Source: Protea cynaroides | Taxonomy: Eukaryota > Streptophyta > Magnoliopsida > Proteales > Proteaceae | Direction: 5' to 3' | Length of the DNA stretch: 64,000 nucleotides | Assembly: GCA_028583415.1 (NCBI GenBank) | Contig: CM053266.1 | Location: 8,913,363-8,977,362, forward strand | In this document: positions 10,657-22,790 of the stretch, piece after piece | How positions within the stretch are numbered: the first letter of the stretch is position 1 | How the letters are laid out: every line of letters begins with the position of its first letter | Notes under the pieces: generated by a model | What the model was told of the DNA's origin: nothing | Database searches by the model: none | Seen by the model: the letters and a program-made list of their open reading frames with translations, nothing else | Translations under genes and position numbers: made by a program

Positions 10657-11640
10657 TTCACGCCAGACTCCGATATTTTATGCTTATTTCTTTAACAACA
10701 CTAAACTATTGTTTCGGGTTATATGTTGTACATTTGTAGAGACAATAGGTGTATTTTTGGGGTGTTAACTGTTTGTAAATATTTATTGTAATATAAAACT
10801 GCTGTTCTGATTATCCATCATGGGGAGGGTGGGGGTCGCTATATACACCTGTGGTTAGCCGTTTAGGGCCCTTGTGCACACGGGGTGTCCCACTCGACGA
10901 AACGACAAACCTGGTTTGTCCTTATGAGACGACGATCGAGGAGGGCCGCTAACGATTGTTCCCTAGGTGCGCCTGGGGAGGTGCTCTTGCTACTGAACGT
11001 AGCTTGGTGTTGTAACGTATATAATGGGATGTAGGTGTCGACGATTCACTGTGCATAGAGTAATAGGTTTCCTTATCCTTGTCAAGATGGCCTTGCAGGT
11101 CCTATTACATCTATCTACTGACATGTGTCATAGTCTTTGTTGGTTTATTGGCCTGAAAAATCGATCATACAAGTTATATACATGCTTCAGTCACTTGGAG
11201 GTGGGAGTTGTCCACAGTTGTTCCAAGAGATCTAGACGACTGTGTCCATCTCCTGTAATACTCATAACTAGTGCGCCTGATATTTCACACTCAACTCTCC
11301 AATCTAGGATGACAATCTGAAATTTTCACCCCGACTTGGAAATCATTGGTAGAGTGATCATTTGTTTGTTCATGGTAAAATAAAAAATTCTTTGCTATCT
11401 CATATGGAAAATTATCGAATGGGTGAATATCTCCCAAATCCTTAGATTATGATTTGTCTGATTGATTGGAATTTTGGTACAGGATGTGATCCATTTTTGG
11501 ATGTACCCCTTCTTGAAGGGACTATTCTGAATCATTGGGGTTGGTAGAGATCAACCTAATCGAGTTCTTGTATGGGAGCTATTGTTTGGTTGAGTCATCT
11601 TGTTTGTGCTTATGATTTCTTCCTAGATCGACCTAGTCTA
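10657..11640 (+). other. Leader of E, no clear gene
   Basis: About 1 kb between the PBS and gag. A 98-codon open frame at 11024-11320 has Cys- and Arg-rich ends but no recognisable domain, and I do not call it a gene. The section 10800-11010 is more GC-rich than its surroundings, with many CG dinucleotides, which may mean that it is younger or differently methylated. Confidence 0.4.
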
Positions 11641-12850
11641 ATAGATTATATGTTTGTTGTCAATAACTAGAGTACCCCACACCATACCCACCATTTGGGT
11701 AAGAAGTCCTATCTCTTGGAGGCTGTCTAAATTATCCAACCTAAAGTCTACCCCAATATACCCTCAGGAGGTGGAAGATACTTCAGTAACAATGAATGGA
11801 CAAACAGATCCACTTGTAGATGATATCTCTACTCTGGCAGCCAAAATCAATGGATTAGAATAGGCAATCAAGGCTTTGGTTGGTTTGGTTCAACATAATG
11901 TACATATTGTATAGCCTAGGCTGGCTGATTAAGTAGCATCTCTTGAGGGAGGTATTTGGTCCAAATACCCCAGGTAGGACTCCTCCTTGACCTCCAAGGC
12001 AAGCCTTGGATCGAGAATTGTCACCTCAAAAGCAGAGTGAGTTAGATAAATAGTTGTCCAGTTCAGAAGTATTGAATACACTCCATAATGTGAAACACCT
12101 ATTGAGGGGTATGAAGGGCATGCAAGATGAGATCATTGATGCAGAAGGAGTAAACTAATTCCCTGAGGCTAAACATCCTAATAAGTTCAAATGGCCTTTG
12201 GAAAACTTCGATGGTTCAGGTGGTCCCACTACCCACTTGAGATCTTTCATGGGCATACTGAGGATAGGTAAAGGGTTTATAGATGAGCAATTAAGGCAAG
12301 CTTTCCAGTTCTCTTTATTTTGTAGGGCCCACAACTGGTTCATGCATCTAAAGCCTACTCAGATAAAGTCTTAGGTGGACATCACCACAGCTTTTGTGGA
12401 ACACTACTCGTATAATACGAAGGTGGAAACCCATAGGAGACAGTTGGAGACACTACCAGGAGAGGGTTTTACAACATACTTGGCAAGGTTCAAGGTGATA
12501 GCATTACAGATATGGGATAGGCCTTCGCAGAGGGAACTAGATATAATGATGATGTGTGGTCTGTCTGGGTCCTAAGACTTTTATCTTTGGACAAGGAATT
12601 ACCACCTTTGAAACTTTAATTGCGGCAGGCCAATAGATAGAAGATGCAATCAACAGGGGAGAGTTGCCAATCGAAGCTAAGAAAGCAGCAAACGAGCCAG
12701 GGTCAAGCAAGCGAACCAATACTTTTAAGGCCTCAGGTTCAGTTATCTTTCCTCTTGCCAAGATTTTGTCTGCAACAACCACAGCGTCTGCACCACTCCT
12801 AATTAAAGGAAATTATACCCCTCCACCTTGGAGGCAGTCAAAATAGTTTA
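11641..12850 (+). pseudogene. gag: Element E gag, broken
   Basis: The Tat-type capsid domain is readable at 12180-12560. Landmarks are FKWPLENFDGSGGPTTHLRSF, GFIDEQLRQAFQFSL, HNWFMHLKP, VDITTAFVEHYSYNTKVETH and EGFTTYLARFKVIALQI. This is the order of the plant retrotransposon-gag family (fold for capsid, FDG-x-THL start and RW-type centre). Stops occur at several places (for example near 12155, 12372 and 12573), and the N-terminal part before 12150 is too degraded for a reliable frame. The start is therefore arbitrary. It would form the particle shell for element E. Confidence 0.7.
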
Positions 12851-14153
12851 CTGACCTAGGTTTGCCTAGAGAGATCATAATGGAGAAGTTGATAAAAGCT
12901 AAAAAGTTAAAGGCTCCTAAGCCCATGGAATTGCCAAATTATTTACTGGCTAACCTTCGTCATGACTAGTTTTGTAAGTTATCATAATCAAAAATGTCAT
13001 GGGACAGAATACTGTTATGCTCTGAAGAATGCCTTGTAGGTTGCCCTAGAAGTTAGATAGTTTGCAGTATAGAATAAGCAGGCATCGTTTACCAAGAACC
13101 CACTCCCTCAGCACCAAGTCAATTGCATTGAAGAAGAATAAGAGATTTTGTTTCACCCTATTAGGCCCTCCATCTTTGAGCATAGCAGAATTTTGGTTTC
13201 ACCCTTTCATCGTTCAGACAAGAGAAGTACGTCCAATCATTTTTTTAACCCAATTTATTTGGCTTTAAAGATGAGCATGAGTCAGTTTCATGATCACCCA
13301 GTTATGATTACAACAGTCAAGATACCCCCTATGACTATGTCAACATGATGTCGGTCAAACATGAATCAGAGTATGATTATGAGGTCCATTTCCCATAGGA
13401 TGTTGCAGGCACAAAAGTTAAGGCTGAGAAGGAAGAGCCATTGATCATATACTTTGAGGATGAGCAGGAAGTGGCTTACATGAGCAGTAAGTTTAACCAT
13501 CTAGAGGTCTTCATTCCTGGGTACAACGATGCACTAATGGCTGAGACCAGGATTAGCAGATCCTTTAAACTCTCGAAGTTAATGGTCGACAATCCAGCCC
13601 AAGTGGCAAGAAACAAAGTAACGAGTCCATGTATCACCCCTAAGCCCCAGAATCCCGTCCTAAAGAAATTAGAGAAAACACAAGCCAATGTGTCTATTTG
13701 GGGGTTACTAATGGCTTTGAAGGCCCATAGAAATGCATTTTTAAAGTCCCTCATTAGTATTCAAGTTCTTATCTCAACTAACTGTACTAAATTGGATAGT
13801 CTCATAGGAGGAGCATATCCAGTGAATTCGTTGACGTATGGAGATGCAGACCTACCAGTTGAGGGCAGACTCCATAACAAGGCTTTGTATAACACATTGG
13901 TCACAGTGACCACCAAATTCCAAGGGTATTTGTGGATGAGGGGTCAGCCCTAATGTCTTTCCTCTGAGTACATTTAGCACTTGGGTTTTAATGAGGTAGA
14001 ACTGAAGCCGTCTATGCACTCTATTAAGGCTTATGATTGCACCCGAAGGACCATCACCAGGGTATTGGAAATACAGATCAAGGTAGGTTCTGCACTCTTC
14101 GATGTGAAACTACATGTAGTGGATATACCAACATCCTTCAACATATGCTATTG
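12851..14153 (+). pseudogene. pro: Element E gag C-terminus, spacer and protease N-part, broken
   Basis: After gag there is a diverged Cys/His block near 12965-13030, then an acidic spacer open from 13441 to 13953 (EEPLIIYFEDEQEVAYM, then PKPQNPVLKKLEKT). The protease follows as TTKFQGYLWMRGQP (frameshifted from the VDEGSA-type active site, near 13915-13950) and then GFNEVELKPSMHSIKAYD, RTITRVLEIQIKVGSALFDV and VVDIPTSFN at 13984-14140. The gene is cut at 14153 by solo LTR D; TATTG is duplicated on both sides. The rest resumes at 35179. Confidence 0.65.
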
Positions 14154-16275
14154 TGTCACGCTCCAATTCTGGTCAAACCAGAAGTGTGATTAAACCATCA
14201 ATGAACCAACAACTCAAGCCAGGATCACATATGACAGTGCCAACAACTCAAACCATACATGTAACCATTAATCAGAATAAATAGATAACATTGGAAGTCT
14301 TTATTAATGAATTGAGAAACTAAATGATAAATAGTAAATAATCTAATTATTCAACATTGACCAAAACATAATGTAATAATATCTATTACAAGCATTATAA
14401 ACCCTAACATAAAAGTAAACCCTAAAGGTAAACACAGTAATGGCACTCGCATGACGAGTCATGCTAGTTATCCATCGACTGCATGTCCATAGCTACCATC
14501 TGTCCATAAGAAGGCATATTAACGTAGTCTTCCACCGCAGTACCTTCATTATCAACTAAAAAGAAAACATATACATGAGGTGAGCTCACAACTTAACTCA
14601 GTGAGAAACAAAACATGCAGCAAGCAATATGCATGATGTGGCATTTAATCTTTTGGTTTAGTTTATAGTTTAGAATGTGCTATGGTAAGGATAGGCTACA
14701 ACCACACCTCTATACAAGGAAGTGTGAGCACACCCAATGGTCAGACTCCAACCAAAATTGTTGTTGGCCCACAACACGCACTACAAGATAGAGATAGAGC
14801 TAGAGCCCAATGGCAGGCTACAACTAAACCATCAGCACCTCCCAATACCCTACATCATACTAGTACATATGCCCCTACTGGTGAGGGCTTGCAAACTAGG
14901 CTTGTCATTAACCAATCCTAAATGTCATCAAAGTGCATCCAAGGCCTTACCTCAAGATCCTTCAATATGGAATAGAGATATAGCTAGAGTCCAATGGTGA
15001 GGCTATGGCCAACACCATCAACACTCCCCCTAATACACTGTGAGGTACTAAGCACGCTAAGGTAACCGTGATGCGACGATGTCAGTATGGTGAATGGTTT
15101 GAGACTCCAACCTCTCTCCACTTAACACACCAACCACATACAAACATATGCTTATCCTCATCTTCATCACCATAAAAGAAAGAAATATCCATGAACAATA
15201 TATAATAGATATTGGATGACATGTTATATGCATAATCAAGTAAATCAATACATACACAAGGTAGTTTATTATTAACCAATTAGTTTGAGGTCTTGTCCCT
15301 TACCTATTGAGTAATATTGATTCTTCTCAGGACCTTGGAACTAGCTTTGGTTGCTTATGAATCATAGACAATCAATAGGATTACGTTAGGATTTCATTCT
15401 CATAATTTTACTGTGATCAGACTCACTATCTGGACTGACAAATAGTTATGCTAGACAATGTCTGATCGACTATCTAGTATGGTAAATTATCCTACTGGAC
15501 ACCATATCAGACAACCCGGAGACACTTTTCGAGAGGGTCTGGTGCCATGTTCGGTTCGACACTGGGTGCTACAGAACAACCAGACCGGACAACCTCTAAA
15601 CTATCCTTCACGTTATCTTTCAGTCTGACTTCCTTCAGAGTGATTCTTCAACTCATTCTAGGCTTTCTCCTATACCATTCTATGGTAAAAAACATATTAG
15701 GGTCTTCACTATAACCCTCGTTCTGTATACCTCCTTGGTACTCGATCCTTATGGATCAGTCGACAAACAATTCATATATTAGTAAAATTATTCAATAGTC
15801 GTTGATGGCTATGAGTCCAACCTCATGCACATCCGATCATAGATACAAAAGTTAGGAACTTACCGTTGGTCTCTTGATGATGATTGTCGAAACCAATGGT
15901 GAGTTCTTATTCTCCTTCTTCCTTCTCTAAAGTCTCCTTCTTCTGCAAGCCTCCTTCTCAACACTCTCTCTTAATTCTAGGGTTGATGAATGTTCCAAAG
16001 AGTGAGAGGGAGTGGAGAAATGTCACTTATATAGAAGTGTTAACTCCCTAAAAAAGTCCTCTCCCAATTAAGAGAGTAGTCTCACTAAACTAGGAAACTT
16101 TCCTAAACTTGGAGTCTGTTCTTATGGTTGACCAGTCGCACGTCTGGTCACCTAATACACAAACCAAACAACTCCATTAGTTCGACCAGACAAGTTTAGG
16201 GTTGTTAGTTTTGTACATTGCTTTGTGGTTCTGTCATCCGATTGCATCATCTGACCCTGCTATGATATAAAGACC
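14154..16275 (-). mobile_element. Solo LTR D, major left part
   Basis: The LTR is in minus orientation. Its 3' end (GGAGCGTGACA on the minus strand) is at 14154 and its 5' end (TGTAAGACCCATA) is at 35173. It is flanked by TATTG at 14149-14153 and 35174-35178, so it is one LTR with a target duplication and no internal region of its own: a solo LTR left by LTR-LTR recombination. Total length without element B is about 2.18 kb. It carries two AGAGATAGAGCTAGAG-type blocks (14781, 14969) and GACC motifs mostly of the form CCAGAC/GTCTGGTC at 15420-15610 and 16120-16200. Confidence 0.75.
16027..16034 (-). promoter_or_regulatory. TATA box of solo LTR D
   Basis: The minus strand reads CTATATAAGTGAC, placed about 300 bp from the LTR's 5' end once element B is taken out. 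This matches the TATA position in the other LTRs of the window. Confidence 0.5.
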
Positions 16276-18602
16276 TGTCACACCCCAATTCTGAACCAAC
16301 CAGAATGGTGTGATGAACCGCCAATAGATCAATGATTCAACCAGGATCTCATATAGGCTGTGCCCATTCTATTAAACCAGATATATCCCACAAGGAAATT
16401 CAGAGTAAATAAATGATAGTGGAAGTCTTTAATACTAATGATCTGAGAATCTGACAGTGATAGCATAATTAAGTATCCAATTATCTCTAATGTACCTCAA
16501 GACATAAAGTAAAGTAAAATAATCAATTACATGTTCCAATAGTTAAACAACTAAACTAATCAAAAACACATGAGCAGCACTCTCACGACGAATCATGTGC
16601 ATCTTCTTCAGCTTCTACGTCCATCACAACAACGTGTCTATACGTCGACGTATTTATATATTCTTCAACAATAAGACCTGCATCAAGAACTAAAAATATT
16701 CAACGTCAAAAGGGTGAACACACATCACGGCTCAGTGAGCAAACAAAACAATGCAACAAACATTTGCATGCATTCAATTCATATCATTGGTCTGGCTTAT
16801 AAGTTTACAATATGCTACAGAAAGGTTTGGTGGCGGTCGTACCTCTATACACGAGTGTGTAAATTTGCCCAATGGATCAAACGCCATTGCCATCCCACAT
16901 GCACCCACCATGGAATAGAGATAGAGCTAAAGTGTCCAGATCAAACACCGTCAACAGTCCCCCTGATGCCCTACCCATACTAATACGTAAGTCCCTATTG
17001 GCGAAGGCTTGCAAACTGGGCTCGCAACTAATCAATCCTAATGCCAAACAATGTATATGAGGCCTCACCCCAACATCCCTCAATACATCGATAGAAATAG
17101 AGCTAAGGCCCCCGGATAAAGTTAGAGACCACCTCCCCTAATGCCCTACGACATAATAAATCTGCTAAGGTAATGGTGATACGACGATGTTAGTGGAAAA
17201 GACTTGAGTAGTGATAGAGCTAGAGTCTGGTGACGAGATCGAAGACCACCATGCCACGTCCTCGCCCAGATGCTTCACTCGCATCCAACACACCAATTAC
17301 ACACATGCATTCACATGCCTATTCCTAGTGTCATCATCATCATGTTATAAATAAAATAAAATTAAATATGCATGAACAATAATAGCAGGAATATTGGATG
17401 ACATGTGAGATGCACATTACAAGCATACAAGCATAGAATCAATCATGGCATTGGACTCAATAAAAATAAAATAGTTTGTTATTAACCAATTAGTTTAGGT
17501 CTTGTTATCTCACCTTTGAACGATGGTTGTTCCTCTTCCAAGCTTTGTAAATCACTTTTGGACCACTTGGAAACCTAATAAATTTATGGATTCTAAGTTA
17601 GAGTTCATATTCATTAATTACAATGTTTAAATGTCCCATCTGGAATCAATCAGACCTCTAGAAGCTGAGTGGTTGCAGGTGTGGCTTCACCTGTGGTCTC
17701 AGTTTCTACGACCACAGGGTGTGTGGTCGATACGTATGGTCGCATATCATGCAACCACACCCTCCCTAGAAACTTCCCGAAGGCGTGTGGTCGACACATG
17801 TGCCTCGTGTGGTCGACCATAGCTGCGACCACATGAGTGTTTGGTCGATTTTCATTCTTAGTCTAATCCCTTTATGATTTGATTCCTTGAACTATCATTA
17901 GGGTCCTTCCTATGATTGATCTATGGCCTTAATTTAGTATTTTTCACAATCATCTACTCCAACCTACTCTTTATGAATTTCCTTTGAGTTTTCATCTATG
18001 GGTCTCATGGTTGAGATCCTACTTTGAATCAATACTTCATCCATGATCTATTCTAGGCATTTAACTAATGTAGGAGATGTTTTCATACCTTAAACTTACT
18101 GAAGAATCAGAGCTCTCTTTGAAATTAATCTTCTTAGTCTTCCTCTTTAATTCTCCTTCTCTTCCTCCTCCTCCCTTTCTCTCTCTTTCAGTTTGAGTTC
18201 TAAAAGACTGAAAGAGGTTAAGGGACGTCCTATATATAGAGGAAAACCCTCCATATAGAGTCCTACTTAGATTAGGAAAGAACCCCCTTCAAATTAGGAA
18301 GGTTTCCTAATCACGGAGTCAGTTTGACATCGTATGGTTGCATGTGGGGTCGCAGGATCCGTCGACCACATGTCCCAAATCTTCGACCACACGTCCCAAA
18401 CTCCTGTTGTCTCATTATTTTGAGGTGTGGTCAACCGCACCTGTTTAGGTATGGGACCACACATCTCAATTAGATGATTTATGGTTCGAATTACATACCT
18501 AGCCTTGTGGTTTCTTCACGCACTTTGTCCGCTTGGTCCGACCATGATAGGAAGACCTGATACAAGGTGGCAATACCGGGTTAGTACGATACGGGTCTTA
18601 TA
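16276..18602 (-). repeat. 3' LTR of element B (2327 bp)
   Basis: On the minus strand it starts TATAAGACCCGTATCG and ends GGGGTGTGACA. It matches 32773-35114 along its whole length. It holds blocks with AGAGATAGAGCTAAAG-type sequence (16914, 17092, 17212), a TATA box near 18231, and GACC clusters of mainly GTGTGGTCG/CGACCACAC form at 17640-17850 and 18330-18480. Open frames in it are shadows. Confidence 0.9.
18231..18238 (-). promoter_or_regulatory. TATA box of the B 3' LTR
   Basis: Minus-strand CTATATATAGGACGTCCC followed by TTAACCTCTTTCAG. The same box is at 34742-34751 in the 5' LTR, where it would have driven genomic RNA. Confidence 0.65.
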
Positions 18603-18614
18603 ACTCCCCCTCTT
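18603..18614 (-). promoter_or_regulatory. Polypurine tract of B
   Basis: Minus-strand AAGAGGGGGAGT, next to the LTR's first base and just after the integrase stop. Confidence 0.7.
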
Positions 18615-18629
18615 ATATAATTTTCGTCT

Positions 18630-20270
18630 TCAAAATTTGCACATACCTTCCGAGTAAAAAAGGTGAGGATATTGCTTTCGCATAACATTCTCTTCTTCCC
18701 ATGTTATTTTTTCTATGTTTTGGCTCCTCCAAGTAACTTTAACATAGTAAATGTCACAGTTGCATAGACATTGAACCTTCCGATTGATAATTTTGATTGG
18801 TACTACTTCAAATATCAAATCATCAGTTAAACCTGGTAGATCTATTGTTACGTCGTGTGCTGGATCTCGGATGTACTTCTTCAGTAATGAGATATAAAAT
18901 ACATCATGCACGTTTGACATGGATACATCATGCACGTTTGACATGGATGGGGGTAGTACTAACTGATACGCTACCTTCCCACGTCTAGTAAAAACTTCAT
19001 AAAGTCCAATATATCTGGGACACGGCTTTCCCTTCTGTCCGAACCTTTTCAAACCACGCATAGGAGATATTTTCAGAAATACCTTATCACCTATGGTGAA
19101 TTTGAGATCTCTGCGTTGATTATTTGCATATTGCTTCTGACGGTTCTGAGCTGTTCGGACTCTTTCCTTGATAAAGTCAACAACTTGACAAGTCTCTTCA
19201 ACAAACTCTGGTCCAACAATACTCCGTTCTCCAACTTCGTTACAAAATAAAGGAGTTCGACATTTTCTACCATACAGTGCTTCATAGGGTGACATCTATA
19301 TAGTCGCTTGATAGTTGTTGTTACAAGCGAACTCAATCAATGGAAATTTCTCATCCCATGATCCTTTGAAATCAATTACGCAAGCTCGGAGCATATCTTC
19401 TAAAATCTGAATGGTACGTTCTGACTGACCATCGGTCTAAGGATGGAATGTAGTACTAATCTTCAAGGTTGTACCCATAGCCTTCTGTAATCCTTCCCAA
19501 AACTTTAAGGTAAAGCATGGGTCTCTATCTGACACGATGCTTTTAGGTACACCATGTAATCTGACAATATTATCAACATACAGCTTAGCTAACCTCTCTA
19601 GGGTATGCTAAGGTCGTATAGCTATGAAACGAGCTGTCTTAGTCAAACGATCTACAATCACCCAGACCGCATCAACTACTCGGGGAGTCAATGGTAATCC
19701 GGTGACGAAGTCCATAGTGATACAGTCTCATTTCCATGCCAGTTCTGGCAGTGGCTGCAATAACCCTGTAGGTCTTTGCCTTTCAGTCTTTACCCACTGA
19801 GAATTCAGGCATTGATACAGAAATTTAGCTACATCCGCTTTCATTCCTCTCCACCAATAAAGTTTCTTTAGATCATGATACATCTTTGTACTTCCAGGAT
19901 GTACTGAATAAGCGGTGGTGTAAGCTTCCTTTATTAGTGTGTGTCTAATATCCAAGTCTTCATTTTCAGGAATACATACTCTTCCTTTGTATCTTAGTAC
20001 CTTTTCAACGTCCAAGGTGAACTCAGGAGTAGTCCTACCTTTTTCAGGGTCTTCTTGCACTGTTCTCAGATAAGGGTCTGATTTAATAGTTGCTTTCACT
20101 TCATCTAATAGATCAGGTACAATCTTTAATGTAGCAAACATGTATGAGAATAGATAAATAAACCCTTGGTCAGTTGATTCATTTGGAATTTCAATCACAA
20201 ACTGCTCTTTATCGTAATTAAATGCTCTTCCTGTGACACACACTATAGCATTTGCACTAGCTTCTTCTTG
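18630..20270 (-). pseudogene. int: Element B integrase with chromodomain-like tail, broken
   Basis: From the N-terminus (right): HHCC zinc domain near 19800-19960, with the last Cys changed (QCLNS for QCLNC). The core follows with the first Asp in ITMDFVTGLP near 19710, the second in SDRDPCFTLKFW near 19530 and Glu in DGQSERTIQIL near 19415. All three catalytic residues can be read. The tail at 18640-18800 reads DIYYVKVTWRSQNIEKITW, the chromodomain-like block. Stops include TAG at 19437-19439 and 19296-19298, where relatives have Gln codons. A MSNVHDV block is duplicated in tandem (21 bp, about 18906-18947). Confidence 0.85.
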
Positions 20271-21672
20271 AGACTTTGTCATAGCTTTCCTGCTTAGTGC
20301 GTTAGCAACTACATTAGCTTTTCCTTCAGTAATTCCAGCCATCTTCTCTGTCTCATGTTCAACTCCTTCTGATTAAAAAGAAGAGTGAGACTCTTATGAT
20401 CTGATTTAATCTGAAATTTTTCTCCATACAAATAATGTCTCCATATCTTGACAGCATGTACCACCGCTGCTAATTCCAAGTCATGAGTGGGATAGTTCTT
20501 CTCATGTGTCCTCAGTTGTCTTGAGGCATACGTAATTACTGGTTCTCCTTGCATAAGCACACATCCCAAACCTAATCCAGACGCATCGCGTGTACAAGGT
20601 AAATAGTTGTCCTAGGATCGAAATAGTCAAGATAGGAGCTGATATCGATCTATCTTTCAATGTTTGGAAACACTCTTCACATTTATCGATCTAAAGAAAC
20701 TTTTCTCCTTTCTTTGTCAAACTGGTGAGAGGTACGGCGTTTCTAAAGTAATCTTCCACGAATCATCGATAGTACCCAGCTAACCTAAGAATCTTCTGAT
20801 TTCGGCAAACATTCTTAGGGGCTTCCCATTTTACAATAGCTTCAATCTTGCTAGGATCCACTTTAATTCCTTCAGTGGATACAACATGGCCTAAGAAAGC
20901 GACTTCATTCAGCCAGAACTCACACTTAGTAAATTTTGCATAAAGCTTTTCTTTTCTTAGTCGCTGCAAAGTGGCTCTTAGATTTGTGATATGAGTTTCT
21001 TTATCGTTGGAGTAGACTAGTATGTCGTTAATGAATACGATGAATGACGTATCCAACATGTCATGGAATACCCGTATCATGAGTTCGATAAATGTTGTGG
21101 GTGCATTAGTCAATCCAAAAGACTTGACTAAAAATTCATAATGTCCATATTTGGTTCTGAATGCTGTCTTTAGAATATCACCTTCCTTAATCTTCAACTG
21201 ATGGTATCCTGACCGAAGATCAATTTTGGAGAACACTTTGGCACCTTGCAACTGATCGAAAAAGTCATCGATTCGAGGCAATGGGTATCGATTCTTGATT
21301 GTAAGCTTATTCAATTACTGATAGTCTATACACAGTTGAACGCTACTGTCCTTCTTTTTCACAAATAATACTGGCGCTTTCCATGGTGATATGCTGGGTC
21401 TGATATAACCCTTGTCCAGTAATTCTGGTTGTACCTTCATTTCCTTTAGTTCAGTAGGAGCCATTCGATAGGGTGCTTTCAACACTGGTGTGGCTCCGGG
21501 TATAAGATCTATAACAAACTCTGTCGCTCAGTCAGGTGGTAGTCCTGGTAGTTCTCAGGAAATACAGCCAAAAATTCACGCATAACTTCAATATCCTCCA
21601 TTTGTGGTGTTTCCTTGGTGAGGTCGACCACGGATACTAAATACCCAATTCTACCTTTCTCAAGGCATTTTC
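20271..21672 (-). pseudogene. pol: Element B RNase H and RT, broken
   Basis: RT shows LTIKNRYPLPRIDD, FSKIDLRSGYHQLKIKEGD and FLVKSFGLTNAPTTF. Its polymerase site reads IVFINDILVYS, so the first Asp of the DD pair is Asn. RNase H shows GCVLMQGEPVITYASRQLRTHEKNYP and DLELAA, then a deletion of about ten codons before KANVVANALSRK. A frameshift lies at its first Asp block near 20585. The frame upstream of RT ends at the junction 21667-21672, beyond which no gag or protease exists. The product would have been RT/RNase H of the particle. Confidence 0.85.
21667..21672. other. Deletion junction removing gag and protease from B
   Basis: In H the sequence GGCATTTTC (protease-RT linker, near 50004-50013) and TATTTTCCATCG (leader, near 51883) are about 1.9 kb apart. 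In B the left context of the first runs straight into the right context of the second. The shared ATTTTC at the junction suggests microhomology-mediated loss. Confidence 0.65.
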
Positions 21673-22408
21673 ATCCTAGGGTCGATCGTGGGTGCACTAT
21701 ATGCGAACACAGGGTTGGGACTACACAAACCCTGTCAGCTCACCGAGAGCCTGTGGTCGATCGTGGGGACACATTTTTGGTCAAATTCTGTGACCACACG
21801 ACACCAAATCAGGATTTTAAATTATGATTTCAAGCCATTTTCTTATTTTCACTTTTGTCTTCTACTATTCCCAACTCAACTCGCCACCACTGAGTTGCTA
21901 CAGTGTCAATCGTACAAATTTGGTGATTCTTTCATCGGTCTACGACCTACATTCCGTTCCTCTAGGTATGTTCCCTACTCTTTCTCCTTTTTAAGCTTTC
22001 ATACCTAGGTTTTGCTCTATTTATAGGGTTTTCTTCAAATTAATATTTTCTAACTGTAAAAATTTGATTTTTATTGGGGGTTATTACTATTGGCCATCTA
22101 ATGAATGAAAGCCCTTAAGAAAAATTGAGTTTCATCGGTTAGTTTAATAGAAACTTGAAAATTCCTATTTTTGATCTAAATTTTGGGTTTTTTCCTAATT
22201 GTCAAAATTTCTTCAAATTCGACCCAGCTAGTTTAAATTTTCAATTTTATGAACCTTGCAGGATGGGGTGAGACCTATGTAAGTCCTCCTACCCAAATAT
22301 TTGGGTGAAAAGTGAGGCTTTTGGCCAATCACGCCGTCATAATGCCAAAATTTAAAATTTTCACTATATTTGATATGTTGCTTGTTGGTCTATGCCCTTG
22401 CAGATAAT
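21673..22408 (+). promoter_or_regulatory. Leader of B with antisense-gene first exon and 5' UTR intron
   Basis: GACC motifs at 21675-21800 (CTGTGGTCGATCGTGGG, GTGACCACACG) are followed by a pyrimidine-rich stretch (about 21830-21965). A donor at 21966 (TAG|GTATG) comes next, then an acceptor CCCTTGCAG ending at 22403, six bases before the ATG. H has the same structure at 52251-52691. An alternative is two introns with a tiny exon after GCAG at 22261, because both copies also have a GTAAGTCC donor nearby. A promoter should lie between 21673 and about 21850. Confidence 0.5.
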
Positions 22409-22790
22409 ATGGCTCGCATAAAAGTCCCAAGAGTTCATGATCCCCGTTGCTTCAGGTCCATTGAAACAGAGGCACAGTATCCCTGGTACAAGCATAAGAA
22501 GGTAAAAGGGGGTCGTTATGTCAACTTGGCCAGCCTAGCCCTATTTGATGTGGAGGGAGCTTTTAGTGATATGGGCTGGCTCCCTGTAATACTATATGAG
22601 GGTTGCACCTACCCTGAGTTGGTGAAACAGTTTTACTGTAATTTACAGGTAGAGGGTGACCCAGAGGATATAAATAAGGGCAAAGAGCTCAGGATCACCA
22701 GTTCAGTTAAAGGGGTAGAGGTCTCATTTAACTGCCAGGAGTTGGCTAATATTTTGGGTATCTCCAATGACGGTCCTTTAGTATACTGTG
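22409..22790 (+). pseudogene. Antisense gene of B, N-terminal part
   Basis: The frame opens with MARIKVPRVHDPRC and continues through YVNLASLALFDVEGAF, MGWLPVILYEGCTYPELVK, FYCNLQVEGDPEDI and VKGVEVSFNCQELANILGIS. The pattern (a W-x-P-x3-Y-x-G segment, FY-x-NL, then a VKG/VRG-V-x-F segment and LGI) resembles the domain named 'putative plant transposon protein' (PF20167-like); this is recognition by eye. Biochemical function is unknown. The gene runs opposite to the element's gag-pol. It is intact up to codon 127, where element C is inserted (target CTGTG), and continues at 31510. The ATG at 22409 is chosen because H has the same start (MARTKVPR) and both follow a splice acceptor. Confidence 0.65.

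Noticed and set aside
10800..11010. CpG-island promoter of a host gene
   Set aside because: The stretch is GC-rich compared with its neighbours, but no host exon follows and it lies inside the leader of E.
11024..11320. 98-codon ORF in the E leader
   Set aside because: No recognisable domain, no repeat elsewhere in the window and no codon pattern to support it.
17331..17344. CAT/ATG trinucleotide runs (also near 23470, 30360, 45660, 55270)
   Set aside because: Short microsatellites at the same place in homologous LTRs; part of the LTR and not separate features.
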